Shown here in pieces: positions 22,066 through 30,679 of a stretch of DNA of 34,948 bases. The notes below the pieces were generated by a model that worked only from the letters and a program-made list of their open reading frames with translations, ran no database searches and was not told the DNA's origin. Origin of the DNA: Phaeodactylibacter sp. (GTDB lineage Bacteria > Bacteroidota > Bacteroidia > Chitinophagales > Saprospiraceae). The position numbers were made by a program, and so were the translations under genes. The stretch lies in the NCBI GenBank assembly GCA_024102975.1, contig JAGFJD010000088.1, positions 1 to 34,948 of the forward strand, in the 5' to 3' direction. How positions within the stretch are numbered: position 1 is the first letter of the stretch; each line of letters begins with the position of its first letter.

Positions 22066-23361
22066 TCAGCGTTTAACAACAGATACCACCTTCACCCGCT
22101 CCCCTCCTGCTTCCACCACCAGCCGGTAGATGCCCGGGCGCAGCCCGGCAGCGGGCAGGCGCAATTGGGGCGGCGCACTCGCCACCCGTTCCTGCTTTAC
22201 CAGCTGCCCCAGGCTGTTGAACAGGAGAACCCGGACGGGCCGGCCCGCCAGCGCGCCCAGTTCCACAGCCAGCGTATTGGCAAAAGGCGAGGGAAAGGCA
22301 CGCACCCCGGCCGCCGCCGCTTCTTCGTCGCTGCTGATAACAACATCGACATTCTGGCAAATTTCGTCCTGGCCGGCGCCGTTGGCCACCGTCAGGCACA
22401 CCTCGTACACCCCGGAGGCGGCGTAGGTGTGGGAAGGGTTCTGCTCCAGGCTGTTGGCGCCGTCGCCAAAGTTCCAGAGCCAGCCTACGGGTTCGAATTC
22501 CGACTCGTCGGTGAACTGTACCTCGCCATTCTCCAGCAGTTCATAGCTGAAGGCCGCAACGGGAGCCGTCATCGACGTCGAGTAGCCGGAGAGATGAACC
22601 GCCGACAAGGGATTGCCGGACCCGTCGTACTCCAGGGAGAGCACCCGCGACCGGCCGTCCTTGGCCCACCACTCGTAGGCGACCGTGGTGTCCACCATGG
22701 GATCCAGGTCGATCCACAGGCCAAAAAACAATACGGATATGGAGTCGATGGTAATGGTCTCTATCCTTTGGCGCAGCGCTTCGTAGGTGCCGGAAGGAAG
22801 CGCCACCTCTCCCCAGGCGTCGATCTCGGCCGACTGCGTGCCGGTTCTGCGAACCTCTATCGAATCGACATTGAAAGAAGGCGCAACGTCGCCGTCCAGC
22901 TTCCGGTAAAAGCCGAAATCCCGCTCAAAAGAACTCCCGAAAGTAGCCGGCGCCGGGATCAGTTGCTGGGGCGCGTCGAACCGCACGGTCAGGGAAGTGC
23001 CTCCCGGCACCGGAAACGAACCGCCCAGGATGAGCAGCGCGTCATTTGTCAACTGTGCATAACTGTAAAAGCCGTCGGTGCCGAGCAGAGAAAAGTCCGC
23101 ATCGGTAAATTCACCTCCAAACGGCGTTTCGGCAGGGTCGACCACCGTATTCTGGAAAGCAGTATGGGTGGACAATCCGGAAAAATCCCAGCTTTGCCCT
23201 CCTCCGGCCGGGCCGGGCGCCAGCCCCGGGACGATCGTGTCCACGCCGAAACTAAGCACCGCCCCGAAGGGAGGAATATCGGAGCCGTCGATAGTAATCT
23301 GGGCGGAAAGGGCCATCGCACTGAACAGGCCCGGCAACAACATCAGGTAAAATTTTCGCAT
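22066..23361 (-). CDS. Secreted PKD-domain protein with T9SS type A sorting domain
   Basis: With the ATG at 23361 the protein is 431 aa and starts with a clear signal peptide (RKFYLMLLPGLFSAMALSAQ). The frame is open a further 31 codons upstream, but those would precede the signal peptide and are rejected. Residues about 22-262 are a beta-rich region of unknown type. A PKD domain lies at 266-341 (FSYELLENGEVQFTDES, WLWNFGDG, NPSHTYAASGVYEVCLTV). Residues 353-431 are the type A sorting domain (RAFPSPFANTLAVEL, VLLFNSLGQLVKQE, LRPGIYRLVVE). It should be exported and surface-attached or released through T9SS. It converges on the YjjX gene. No enzymatic motif seen. Confidence 0.88.
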   Translation of the reverse strand: MRKFYLMLLPGLFSAMALSAQITIDGSDIPPFGAVLSFGVDTIVPGLAPGPAGGGQSWDFSGLSTHTAFQNTVVDPAETPFGGEFTDADFSLLGTDGFYSYAQLTNDALLILGGSFPVPGGTSLTVRFDAPQQLIPAPATFGSSFERDFGFYRKLDGDVAPSFNVDSIEVRRTGTQSAEIDAWGEVALPSGTYEALRQRIETITIDSISVLFFGLWIDLDPMVDTTVAYEWWAKDGRSRVLSLEYDGSGNPLSAVHLSGYSTSMTAPVAAFSYELLENGEVQFTDESEFEPVGWLWNFGDGANSLEQNPSHTYAASGVYEVCLTVANGAGQDEICQNVDVVISSDEEAAAAGVRAFPSPFANTLAVELGALAGRPVRVLLFNSLGQLVKQERVASAPPQLRLPAAGLRPGIYRLVVEAGGERVKVVSVVKR

Positions 23362-23795
23362 GACTTTCGAATTTTGGTTTTTTTGAAATAAATTCCCCTT
23401 CGGGAGCAACAATGGGGCCGGCGGGCAATTTATTTTGCCCCTGCGCCCGGCCACGCCAGGCGGGCGGCGCCACTTTCAGCGAGCCAATTTATAAGATAAT
23501 ATGGCACAGCGCCACACTGATCCAGGGTTTAACTTTTTGCTGACATTATGGCGGACGAATGTTTGTTATACTCCGCTGCAATAGGTTTTGTGCATTTGCC
23601 TTCCCCGCCCCTTGATCCCCTAGCGCCTCCGCCTTCGGCTGACGTAGTAGCCTTCGGCGCACGAAGTCCGCTGAGTAGCTTCAGCCTTCGGGCGACGAAG
23701 TCTTCCTCCGGCAGACGAAGTCGGCGCTCGCGGAAAGGGGAAATCCTCCCATAAATGCACAAAACCTATTGCCGTCAAGTATAAATTGCCGAACA
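23362..23795. other. 434-bp divergent spacer, half of it an inverted-repeat element
   Basis: The first part (23362-23577) should hold the promoter of the PKD protein gene, but no TAnnTTTG box is seen on the minus strand. From 23578 to 23772 it is an inverted-repeat element with internal CTTCGG/GACGAAGT repeats. No gene is apparent. Confidence 0.6.
23578..23772. repeat. 195-bp element with 20-bp perfect inverted ends and internal GACGAAGTC repeats
   Basis: The arms 23578-23597 and 23753-23772 are perfect 20-base reverse complements, and AGTATAA/TTATACT a few bases outside them extends the symmetry imperfectly. The interior (23629-23740) repeats CTTCGGC and GACGAAGTC-like words, the vocabulary also found at 227-285. 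There is no coding capacity. It ends 23 bases before the YhhN start codon, so it should sit in that gene's leader or promoter. Confidence 0.75.
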
Positions 23796-24506
23796 ATGAA
23801 AAAACTGCTGCTCCCATTCTACCTGCTGCTCAGCCTGCTCAACCTCTGTGGCGAATACAGCCGCTCCGAGGCGCTCATCTTTGCCAGCAAGCCCTTGCTG
23901 CTGACGGTGCTGGCGCTCTGGTTCTACCAGCAGCTGCGCCCGCTGCGGGCCCGTTTCCCCCGCTTGCTCCTGGCGGGGTTGATCTTTTCCGTCGGCGGCG
24001 ATGTGCTGCTGATGCTGGTGGAGAACGGGCCGAAAGACGAGCGTTTCTTCCTCTTCGGCCTGGGCAGTTTCCTGCTGGCCCAGCTGAGCTACCTGCTCGG
24101 TTTTCTGAACTACCCCGGAGCGCGGCGGGGATTCCTGGCCCGGTCGCCCTGGCGCGCCTGGCCTTTCGCCCTCTTTCTGACCGGGATACTGGGGCTGCTC
24201 TGGCCGGGCATTCCCGCGCCAATGCGGGCACCGGTGGCGGTGTACGCCTGTGCCATTACCGGCATGGCGACGGCGGCGCTCAACCTGCGGCCCCTGCTGA
24301 AGCGGGAGGTTTTCCTAGGCCTGATGGCCGGCATCATCCTGTTCCTCCTTTCCGACAGCCTGATCGCCCTGAACAAATTCCGGGCAGATGCCTTCGCCAT
24401 CCCCTACGCGCGCCTGCTCATCATGGCCACCTACCTGCTGGGGCAGTACTGGATAGCGCGGAATGCAGCGGCGGCGTGGAAAGGCAAGGCGGCGGTTAAT
24501 GTATAG
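23796..24506 (+). CDS. YhhN/TMEM86-family membrane protein (lysoplasmalogenase-like)
   Basis: With the ATG at 23796 the protein is 236 aa with about eight hydrophobic helices (for example LLLTVLALWFYQQL, LLLAGLIFSVGGDVLLML, FFLFGLGSFLLAQLSYLLGF, YARLLIMATYLLGQYWIA). The GDVLLM and LSDSLIALNKF motifs and the spacing fit the YhhN family, whose mammalian member TMEM86B cleaves the vinyl-ether bond of lysoplasmalogens. Bacterial members are inner-membrane proteins of uncertain substrate. An earlier ATG at 23769 would add nine residues but lies in an inverted-repeat arm and places charged residues before the first helix, so the later start is preferred. Single gene. Confidence 0.87.
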   Translation: MKKLLLPFYLLLSLLNLCGEYSRSEALIFASKPLLLTVLALWFYQQLRPLRARFPRLLLAGLIFSVGGDVLLMLVENGPKDERFFLFGLGSFLLAQLSYLLGFLNYPGARRGFLARSPWRAWPFALFLTGILGLLWPGIPAPMRAPVAVYACAITGMATAALNLRPLLKREVFLGLMAGIILFLLSDSLIALNKFRADAFAIPYARLLIMATYLLGQYWIARNAAAAWKGKAAVNV

Positions 24507-24512
24507 TATTCG

Positions 24513-24643
24513 CCCAAGTTCGATATGTAGCCCCCAATTCCGGTTTTCGGTTTTCGGTTGCTCGGGGGCAGCCTCCAAATGCCGAACTCCGAATGCCGAA
24601 CTCCGGGCAATTGGAAAGTTGGGGGCTACATATCGAACTTGGG
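24513..24643. repeat. 131-bp element with perfect 25-bp inverted ends
   Basis: Bases 24513-24537 and 24619-24643 are exact reverse complements over 25 bases. The interior carries CCGGTTTTCGG-like words on the left answered by CCGAACTCCGG-like words on the right, so the whole can fold into one long imperfect hairpin. It begins seven bases after the YhhN stop and lies between two genes on the same strand, so it could end YhhN transcription. It has no coding capacity and no clear target duplication. Confidence 0.8.
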
Positions 24644-24754
24644 TTAGGCACTGGCCCGCTTCCGGCTGCGGCCGGTTCCCTGCCGGAGTTGTCTAACCTC
24701 AAAACAAATCCGTTGTTCCCGGCCGCCCCGGCAACGGGCCTAAATCCAAATCTG

Positions 24755-25996
24755 ATGCGCAGTTTTACCCTTTTCATTCTGATCGCAGCCGTCATGATTT
24801 CCCGGCAGCTCCCGGCCCAGTGGGCCAATGTGCCCTCCGTTCCCGCCACCGATATTTTTGCCCTGGCAGCCGGCCCGGAGGCCTGGTTCGCGGCAACGGA
24901 TAATATGGTGTTCACAAGCAGCAATGACGGAGAAACCTGGACGGAACTGCCCACCTCGCCTTTTCCGGGCGGAGGGCTCAATGCCTTGTACAGCGACGGC
25001 CTGGCGGTCTACGCCGGCGCGCTGAACGGCGGCGTGGCCCGCAGCTTCGACGGCGGCCAGAACTGGCAAAGCCTCACAACCGGGCTGACGGTTCCGGGCG
25101 CCCGAAGCGTTAACTGTTTCCTTGCCCGGGGGGACTCCTTGTTTATCGGCACGGAAGGCGGCGCCTATTTCATCCGGAAAAGCCTGGCGTCGCCTCAGTG
25201 GCAGGGCTTCAATGAAGGCCTGGCGTTCAACCTTTCCTACACGATCAATGCCCTGGCATTCACCGGCGCGGCTTTCCTGGCCGGCGCGGGGGCAAACGGG
25301 CACCTCTACCGGCGCGGGTTGAGTGACGGTGCCTGGGCGCCCATCCCCATAGCCGATCCCTTTGTAAGCGACCTGACCGCCCAGTCTTTCCTCCTGCTTC
25401 CCGGCAAAGCCTATGCCGGCACCCAACTGGGCCTGTTCCGGAGCGACGACGACGGCCGGAGCTGGCAGCGGGTGTCCGCCAACCAGGGGGCAGTATCGCA
25501 AATGCTTATTTTTGAAAAGAATGACGTTCTGCTTTCCGTCATCAACCGCCTGACCTATTCCGAACTCTACGCGTCCGGCACTGAAGGCGCTTCCTGGACC
25601 CTGCTGGGCAACTTCCCGGCCAACTTCATCTACGGCCTGCAGGCTTCGGACGGCCGCCTTTATATGGCCTGCAGCGCCGGCCTGCTATGGGCGCCGCTGG
25701 ACATCATCAGTGAAACAACCGGGCCCGGGCAGCCGGCAACGAACCACATTCAGGCTGTTTTCCCCAACCCGGCAAGCGGCCGGGCAAGATTGGCCATTCA
25801 TCTGGATAAAGGCCAGGCCGTCCGGACCGGATTGTTCGACAGCTCCGGGCGGCAGGTGCAGGACCTGGTTTCCGGTTATTACCCGGCCGGCCGGCACGAT
25901 ATCGACATTACTCTGGAGGGCCTGCCTGGAGGCATGTACGTACTGAGGTGCTGGTTTGGAGAGGTGCAGGAAAACCGGTTGCTGGTTGTGAGATAA
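24755..25996 (+). CDS. Secreted beta-propeller-like (BNR/sialidase-type repeats) protein with T9SS type A sorting domain
   Basis: The ATG at 24755 gives 413 aa with a signal peptide (RSFTLFILIAAVMISRQLPAQ). The frame is open upstream to 24593, but that part reads through the inverted repeat at 24513-24643 and is rejected. Residues about 40-330 contain repeats of the BNR/Asp-box kind: VFTSSNDGETWTEL, VARSFDGGQNWQSL, LFRSDDDGRSWQRV, with GxxWT/Q turns, as in Ycf48-like or sialidase-like propellers. No sialidase catalytic residues are evident. The C-terminal ~80 residues (VFPNPASGRARLAIHL, GLFDSSGRQVQDL, LEGLPGGMYVLRC) are the T9SS type A signal. A surface binding role is more likely than catalysis. 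Confidence 0.87.
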   Translation: MRSFTLFILIAAVMISRQLPAQWANVPSVPATDIFALAAGPEAWFAATDNMVFTSSNDGETWTELPTSPFPGGGLNALYSDGLAVYAGALNGGVARSFDGGQNWQSLTTGLTVPGARSVNCFLARGDSLFIGTEGGAYFIRKSLASPQWQGFNEGLAFNLSYTINALAFTGAAFLAGAGANGHLYRRGLSDGAWAPIPIADPFVSDLTAQSFLLLPGKAYAGTQLGLFRSDDDGRSWQRVSANQGAVSQMLIFEKNDVLLSVINRLTYSELYASGTEGASWTLLGNFPANFIYGLQASDGRLYMACSAGLLWAPLDIISETTGPGQPATNHIQAVFPNPASGRARLAIHLDKGQAVRTGLFDSSGRQVQDLVSGYYPAGRHDIDITLEGLPGGMYVLRCWFGEVQENRLLVVR

Positions 25997-26005
25997 TATA
26001 GTTGA

Positions 26006-26587
26006 TCATTTTATCCTGCCGAAAACTTCGTCGACAGCAAGCCCCTTCACCTGGGGAGAATCAATGCGCTTGCCTTCCCGGAAAATCCTTATGTTGTCAT
26101 ATCCTTCGGCAGAAGGCTGAGTATGTACTTCTACGATCTTCTCTCCCAGGACGACAAGCCAGGCCTCGGGGATGCCCGCCCTGGCGTAACCAGGCAACTT
26201 GACGTTTCGGTCTTTTTCAAGGGAGGAATCGGCAACTTCAATGACCAGCAGGATTTCTTCAGGCTTGGGATGGGCGCTGCGATAGCCGTTGGGTTTTCGG
26301 ACGGCAAGGGCCAGGTCTGGTTCCGGCTCGGAATGTTCATTCAGGGTCACCGGATTCTGCGCCCTTACGATGGCCTGCTTGTGAAAGTGCAGGATAAACC
26401 ATTCGTTCAGCCGGTCAACACAATCGGCATGGGGGCTGTTTATGGGGCTCATATCATAAATTTCTCCGTCTATCAGTTCTACACGGGCGTCTTCTCCGAA
26501 GACGTTAGCTTCAGCCATGCGGTGATAATCTTCTACTGTAAAACGGTAAGTTTTCGGGCCGGTATCGGTTACAGTGATAGAATTCAT
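26006..26587 (-). CDS. Uma2-family (DUF820) PD-(D/E)xK putative endonuclease, second of a coupled pair
   Basis: The 193-aa protein fits the Uma2 family of small restriction-endonuclease-fold proteins. Conserved positions are visible: Glu37 in VELIDGEI, Asp91 in SEPEPDLALA, Glu117 in LLVIEVADSS and Lys130 in NVKLPGYARAGIPE, giving a complete PD-(D/E)xK set. The target is unknown for the whole family. Its ATG overlaps the stop of the upstream paralogue by four bases (ATGA), so it is translationally coupled to it. No antitoxin-like partner or transposase is adjacent. It is less GC-rich than the surface-protein genes nearby. Confidence 0.9.
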   Translation of the reverse strand: MNSITVTDTGPKTYRFTVEDYHRMAEANVFGEDARVELIDGEIYDMSPINSPHADCVDRLNEWFILHFHKQAIVRAQNPVTLNEHSEPEPDLALAVRKPNGYRSAHPKPEEILLVIEVADSSLEKDRNVKLPGYARAGIPEAWLVVLGEKIVEVHTQPSAEGYDNIRIFREGKRIDSPQVKGLAVDEVFGRIK

Positions 26588-27192
26588 GGCTTAGGATTTC
26601 TCTTGGGAAAAATATCCCTGACCGCTAATGTCCCCAAAATGGTTGACTCTATCGCTTCGCCGGGCAGATGGATGTTTTTAGTCCGATAGGTATCTTCCCA
26701 TGGCTGCATATGAATCTCTATACACACCTGATTAATGTCAATAATCCACACTTCACTGATACCAGCTTTGGCATAATTCGGCAGTTTGACCCGTTTGTCT
26801 GTTTCCAGCGAAGAAGCAGCAACTTCCATTAAGAGTATCACATCCTCAGGCCGGGGGTGAGAATCTGCATAATAATCCTCCCGCATTTTCAGGATAGCAA
26901 TATCAGGCTCAGGTTCTGAAAATTTGTCAAGTGTGACCGGATTCTGAACGCTCACTATATATTGGTCTCCCAACAACTTGTTAAGTAGCCGGTTCAACCA
27001 ATTCACCGTACCAGAGTGGGGGCTTTTAATAGGGCTCATGTCAAATATTTCTCCGCCTATCAGTTCTACACGGGCTTCCTCGAATATATCTGCCCCTCCC
27101 ATAAGATGATATTCCTCCACAGTGAGGCGGTGCTTTTGAGTTGAAAGGCCGGTTTTTTCTATGGCTTTGCCTGAGTTCATATTTTGTTGCAT
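26584..27192 (-). CDS. Uma2-family (DUF820) PD-(D/E)xK putative endonuclease, first of a coupled pair
   Basis: The 202-aa protein is a paralogue of the gene that follows it. It shows the same motifs: Glu43 in VELIGGEIFDMSPI, Asp97 in SEPEPDIAIL, Glu123 in LLMEVAASSLE and Lys133/Lys136 in the KRVKLPNYAKAG helix. The fold is complete, so activity is plausible. Two ATGs are near the start (27192 and 27180); the first is used. The base composition is clearly more A+T-rich than the second copy, so the pair may not be a simple recent duplication. No strong -33/-7 promoter match is seen; TATCTTTA about 20 bases upstream is a one-off match to TAnnTTTG. The function of Uma2 proteins is not settled. 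Confidence 0.9.
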   Translation of the reverse strand: MQQNMNSGKAIEKTGLSTQKHRLTVEEYHLMGGADIFEEARVELIGGEIFDMSPIKSPHSGTVNWLNRLLNKLLGDQYIVSVQNPVTLDKFSEPEPDIAILKMREDYYADSHPRPEDVILLMEVAASSLETDKRVKLPNYAKAGISEVWIIDINQVCIEIHMQPWEDTYRTKNIHLPGEAIESTILGTLAVRDIFPKRNPKP

Positions 27193-27289
27193 AAACCTTA
27201 AAGATACGCAAAAGTGCGATCATAAAAAAGGCAATTTTTATAAGATTTAACGCATCGCCAGGCCGAAGGCTTAACTTGGCCCTAAAAAC

Positions 27290-27790
27290 ATGCGAGTCCT
27301 TGTAAGTATCACCCTGTTGTTCCTGGCCCAGGCCTTACCGGCACAAAACCAGCAACCCTGCAGCTCGGAAGCCCATCGCCAGTTCGACTTCTGGGTCGGC
27401 GAATGGGCCGTTTACGCCACAGGGGCCGACACCCTGTCCGGGCGCAATGCCGTCCGCCAGATCCTCGGTTCCTGCGTCATCGAAGAGAACTGGACGAGCG
27501 CCTCCGGCTGGCAGGGCAAAAGCTTCAATACCTACAACCCCGTCGATTCTACCTGGAACCAGGTGTGGGTCGACCAGTCGGGGGCCACCTACCACTTCTC
27601 CGGGAGGCGCGAGGGCAACGTCATGCAGCTTTATGGCAAAACGACAACTCAAAGGGGCGAACATGTGCTGTTTGACCTGGCCTTCCACTACGACCCGGAT
27701 GAGGATACCGTCCGCCAGGTGTGGAAGATGTCAAAGGATGAAGGAGAAAAGTGGCAAGTGATTTTTGACGGGACGTATGTGAGGGAATAG
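27290..27790 (+). CDS. Secreted DUF1579-like protein
   Basis: The 166-aa protein has a signal peptide (RVLVSITLLFLAQALPAQ) and a domain opening with HRQFDFWVGEWAVYATG, typical of DUF1579-like proteins. These are beta-barrel, lipocalin-like domains of unknown role. Later conserved-looking parts are NTYNPVDSTWNQVWVDQSG, HFSGRREGNVM and DEDTVRQVWKMSKDEGEKWQVIFDG. One mature cysteine is just after the signal (QPCSS) and another at about 65. It is divergent from the Uma2 pair and convergent with the DUF3160 gene. It probably binds a small hydrophobic ligand, but that is inference from fold. Confidence 0.82.
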   Translation: MRVLVSITLLFLAQALPAQNQQPCSSEAHRQFDFWVGEWAVYATGADTLSGRNAVRQILGSCVIEENWTSASGWQGKSFNTYNPVDSTWNQVWVDQSGATYHFSGRREGNVMQLYGKTTTQRGEHVLFDLAFHYDPDEDTVRQVWKMSKDEGEKWQVIFDGTYVRE

Positions 27791-27799
27791 GCCAGCGGA

Positions 27800-27849
27800 A
27801 GACTTGACAAGTTTCCCGAAGGATAGCCGCCTGAAAACTTGTCAAGTCT
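27800..27849. terminator. Bidirectional stem-loop between convergent genes
   Basis: AGACTTGACAAGTTT at 27800-27814 is exactly inverted at 27835-27849, giving a perfect 15-bp stem with a 20-base loop. It lies 9 bases after one stop codon and 9 before the other in a convergent gene pair, a classic position for a shared terminator. There is no long T-run. Confidence 0.65.
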
Positions 27850-27858
27850 GCGGCTGTT

Positions 27859-30408
27859 TCACATCATTACCATCTTCCCCGTAAACTGCTGCCCTCCGCA
27901 CCGGAGTTCGTAGAAATAAACCCCTTTCGGCATCCGCTTGCCGGCCTCATTGGCCCCATCCCACCGGGCCAGGTAAGTGCCGGGCGGCAAATCGGCGTCC
28001 ATCAGTTTTCTGACGGCCTGCCCGTCGGCGTTGTACACGGTCAGCACGGCAGGCATGCGCCCCTTGCCGTGGGGGATGACAAAACGGATGACTGCCGACC
28101 GGGAGAACGGGTTGGGGAAACACTCGGCGGTGATTTGGACCTCCTTGACAGGGCCCGGCTCTTCCGTCCCGGTCCAGATCAGGCCGCCTTCGCCTTTGGA
28201 GTCGCCGTTCACATCAGCCATATAGACATTCACCCAGTCGGGCCTGCCGGCGAGCTGGAGGTAGCTCTCCGCCCACTCCTCGTCGGTCAGCCGCAGGAAA
28301 TCGTCGGTAGTGTATTCGTAGTAGCTCGCCACCGGGCCGGCGAAGGCCGCCAGCTCGCCGTCGCTGGTGGGCGCCACGACAATGGCCAGGTCGGCCGGGC
28401 CGGTGCCGGCATGAGCCACCCACCCCTGCATGCTGCCGGCGCAATCGCTGGGAATAGTGTGGTAATCCGCCACCAGATAGTCGGGTTCAGGCGTGACCGG
28501 TGCCGGCTCGTAATTGGGCCCGAAGAGCAGCTTCAGGTACCAGCCGTCGAGCACGCCATACTGGTCGGTGCGGAACAGGACTTCTTTGAGGAAGACCTGC
28601 TCGGCGCCATCCAGCGGAACGCCCATCAGTTCCTTTTCGGCAATGGTGGCCAACTGATCGGTGATCTCCTGCAACAGGCTGAAGTAGGCCAGGATATCGG
28701 CCTGCAGGCCCGGGTCGCTGAAGGCAATGCCGGCAAATTTGTCCTGGGCCCGGGCCGCCAGCTGGTTCAGGTTCCGGAACGCCTGGGGGATGGGCTCCAC
28801 ATAACCGGCGGGATAGGAGCAGACGATGACGTCGGTATAGGACTGCTTGGCGTACAGCAGGTGGTCGTGGCGCAGCTCCGTCCAGGAGGCCAGCTGCGTA
28901 TTCATCTTCTGCTGCCACCAGGCGCCGGTCTGCATGAATTTGGGCAACCCTTCCCGCTCCTGTGGGGGGTTGAGGGCGCGGATGGCGTTCAGCCACATGG
29001 CGTGCACGGTGCTGTTCCAGAACGAATCGTCGTAGGAATCGGCCAGATAGCGGAGGGCCGCCAGGTTGGAGGCGTAGTGGTACTCCTCCAGCTCCGGCAG
29101 CAGCAGTTGGGCCGCCGGGTCGTTGCCCAGAGCAAAGAGGATGTCGAGGGTGGACGGGAAAAGGCGGCAAATCCGCTCGCCCTGGTATTCGATCCTGGAG
29201 TATACCACATTGCCGGCGATATAGGAATCGAGGATGAAGCGCTGCCCGAACAGCATAAAGGCCGCCGCCGGCTGCAGGCTTTCGCCGGAGAAGGGATCCT
29301 GTGCCAACACCCGGGAGTTGATGTGCTGCATGCCGATGTTCCGGCTCGCCAGCGAATCCTGAAAGGCGGCCAGGGCCTGGCTGTCCAGCAACTGCGCGGC
29401 ATTGTCCAGCTCTATGGACTGGAGGAAGGCCCGGAGATGGGCCGGCGAGGCGTTGTCCTGCTCTCCCACCAGGAAGGCCAGCATGTCTTCCGCTTGTTCG
29501 AAAAGGCCGTAGGTGCCGGACAGTTCCATCAGTTCCATCAGCAGCACCGCGTCGATGGCCTGCCGCTGGATGTCTTCGTCGGTTTGCGGGGGGCAACCGA
29601 GGGGAGCAGCAACCGGCCTGCGGAGATATATCTCGATCCTGCCCAGCCACATCATTGCCCGGAAATAGCGGCTGAGATCTTCGTCTTCGGCGTAGTGGCC
29701 GCGGGGCCGGAACTGGCTGAAGTCGATCTGCTTGCAGGTTTCGGAGAAGAAGGGGTAAGACGCCAGCTGTTCGGCGGCGATCAGGCCGAGGATTTCTTCA
29801 ACCACGGCCTGGTTTTCGCTGAATACGGGGCTGATGTTCTCCCCCAGCAGCCGCCGGGGCACGGTGAGGTATACGTCCACGTCCCGGAGCATGGTTTCCA
29901 TTTGCTCCTCTGCGGCATACTGGCTGGCCAGGGCCGGCAGTTGCTGGTGCATGTCCGTGAGCAGTTCGGTGGCCATCTGCATCAGCGCGCCCTGTTCGAT
30001 CTGCTTTAGCAGCGCTACGTAATAGTAGTGAAAAGCGTGCAGGATGGCGTCTGTGGAGACGAACACCGGCAGGTCTTTCTGCCAGACGTCGAGGAACTGC
30101 CAGATAAAGGCGCTCTGCCGCAGGCGTTCGGTGACCAGGAAGCCGTGCTTGTCCAGCAGGGTTTTCTCATACGCCGTCAGGGCGTATTTTTCGTCGATCA
30201 GATCGTGGTACAGGGCCGAATTCCAGGAGATTCCCGCCCCGGCCAGGAAGGGCGTTGCGGGGTGGAGGTTCAGCAGTTCGCCGGGTTCCATGTTCTTGTG
30301 GTCCTGGAGGAACTGGTGGTAGGCGCCCAGGTCGAAATCCGGGGCTTGCGGGTAGAGCTGGAAAGGAAGAACCAGAATAAAGCAAACGAGCGTAAGGAGC
30401 TGTTTCAT
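27859..30408 (-). CDS. DUF3160-family secreted protein with T9SS type A sorting domain
   Basis: The 849-aa protein starts with a signal peptide (KQLLTLVCFILVLPFQLYPQ). Most of the length (about 60-730) matches the DUF3160 family as I know it: GFLVTERLRQSAFIWQF, DLPVFVSTDAILHAFHYYY, PSTLDILFALGNDPAA, and KQSYTDVIVCSYPAGYVEPIP. Many His and acidic residues are conserved in the family, but its activity is not known. The C-terminal ~90 residues (CFPNPFSRSAVIRFVIP, YNADGQAVRKLMDADLPPGTY, GKRMPKGVYFYELR) form an FlgD-like/type A sorting domain for T9SS. The protein should be exported to the surface or medium. Single gene. Confidence 0.88.
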   Translation of the reverse strand: MKQLLTLVCFILVLPFQLYPQAPDFDLGAYHQFLQDHKNMEPGELLNLHPATPFLAGAGISWNSALYHDLIDEKYALTAYEKTLLDKHGFLVTERLRQSAFIWQFLDVWQKDLPVFVSTDAILHAFHYYYVALLKQIEQGALMQMATELLTDMHQQLPALASQYAAEEQMETMLRDVDVYLTVPRRLLGENISPVFSENQAVVEEILGLIAAEQLASYPFFSETCKQIDFSQFRPRGHYAEDEDLSRYFRAMMWLGRIEIYLRRPVAAPLGCPPQTDEDIQRQAIDAVLLMELMELSGTYGLFEQAEDMLAFLVGEQDNASPAHLRAFLQSIELDNAAQLLDSQALAAFQDSLASRNIGMQHINSRVLAQDPFSGESLQPAAAFMLFGQRFILDSYIAGNVVYSRIEYQGERICRLFPSTLDILFALGNDPAAQLLLPELEEYHYASNLAALRYLADSYDDSFWNSTVHAMWLNAIRALNPPQEREGLPKFMQTGAWWQQKMNTQLASWTELRHDHLLYAKQSYTDVIVCSYPAGYVEPIPQAFRNLNQLAARAQDKFAGIAFSDPGLQADILAYFSLLQEITDQLATIAEKELMGVPLDGAEQVFLKEVLFRTDQYGVLDGWYLKLLFGPNYEPAPVTPEPDYLVADYHTIPSDCAGSMQGWVAHAGTGPADLAIVVAPTSDGELAAFAGPVASYYEYTTDDFLRLTDEEWAESYLQLAGRPDWVNVYMADVNGDSKGEGGLIWTGTEEPGPVKEVQITAECFPNPFSRSAVIRFVIPHGKGRMPAVLTVYNADGQAVRKLMDADLPPGTYLARWDGANEAGKRMPKGVYFYELRCGGQQFTGKMVMM

Positions 30409-30652
30409 GATAGCGCGGTTTTGGGAGTAAGGAAAATGGTGGCGTCAGGATAACCTGTTTAAGTTAGCACATATCTGCTGTTCTGGCAATGATAATCATC
30501 AGGGAGCGCCCGGGCAGGCAGGGGAATTGGGGGGATTGTTGGGGGGGTGACAAATGGGGGGCGGTGTTCATCAATTGGTTGATACAGGAGCGGGTTGCTC
30601 TGTGCCCCATTGTATAAACCTAAAAAAAATTTTAAAGATGTGATTTTTTCAC

Positions 30653-30660
30653 TATTTTTG
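30653..30660 (+). promoter_or_regulatory. Candidate -7 element of the ATPase-RloB operon
   Basis: TATTTTTG matches TAnnTTTG exactly and ends 19 bases before the ATPase start codon at 30680. No TTTG -33 box is clear. The 250 bases upstream change from a G-rich stretch (30500-30600) to A+T-rich DNA at about 30620, which may be the left edge of the acquired cassette. Confidence 0.45.
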
Positions 30661-30679
30661 TGTTCAAAACACCAATCAT

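Noticed and set aside
22485-22500. GGGTTCGAATTCC resembling a tRNA T-loop
   Set aside because: It lies inside the coding sequence of the PKD protein, with no acceptor or anticodon stem around it.
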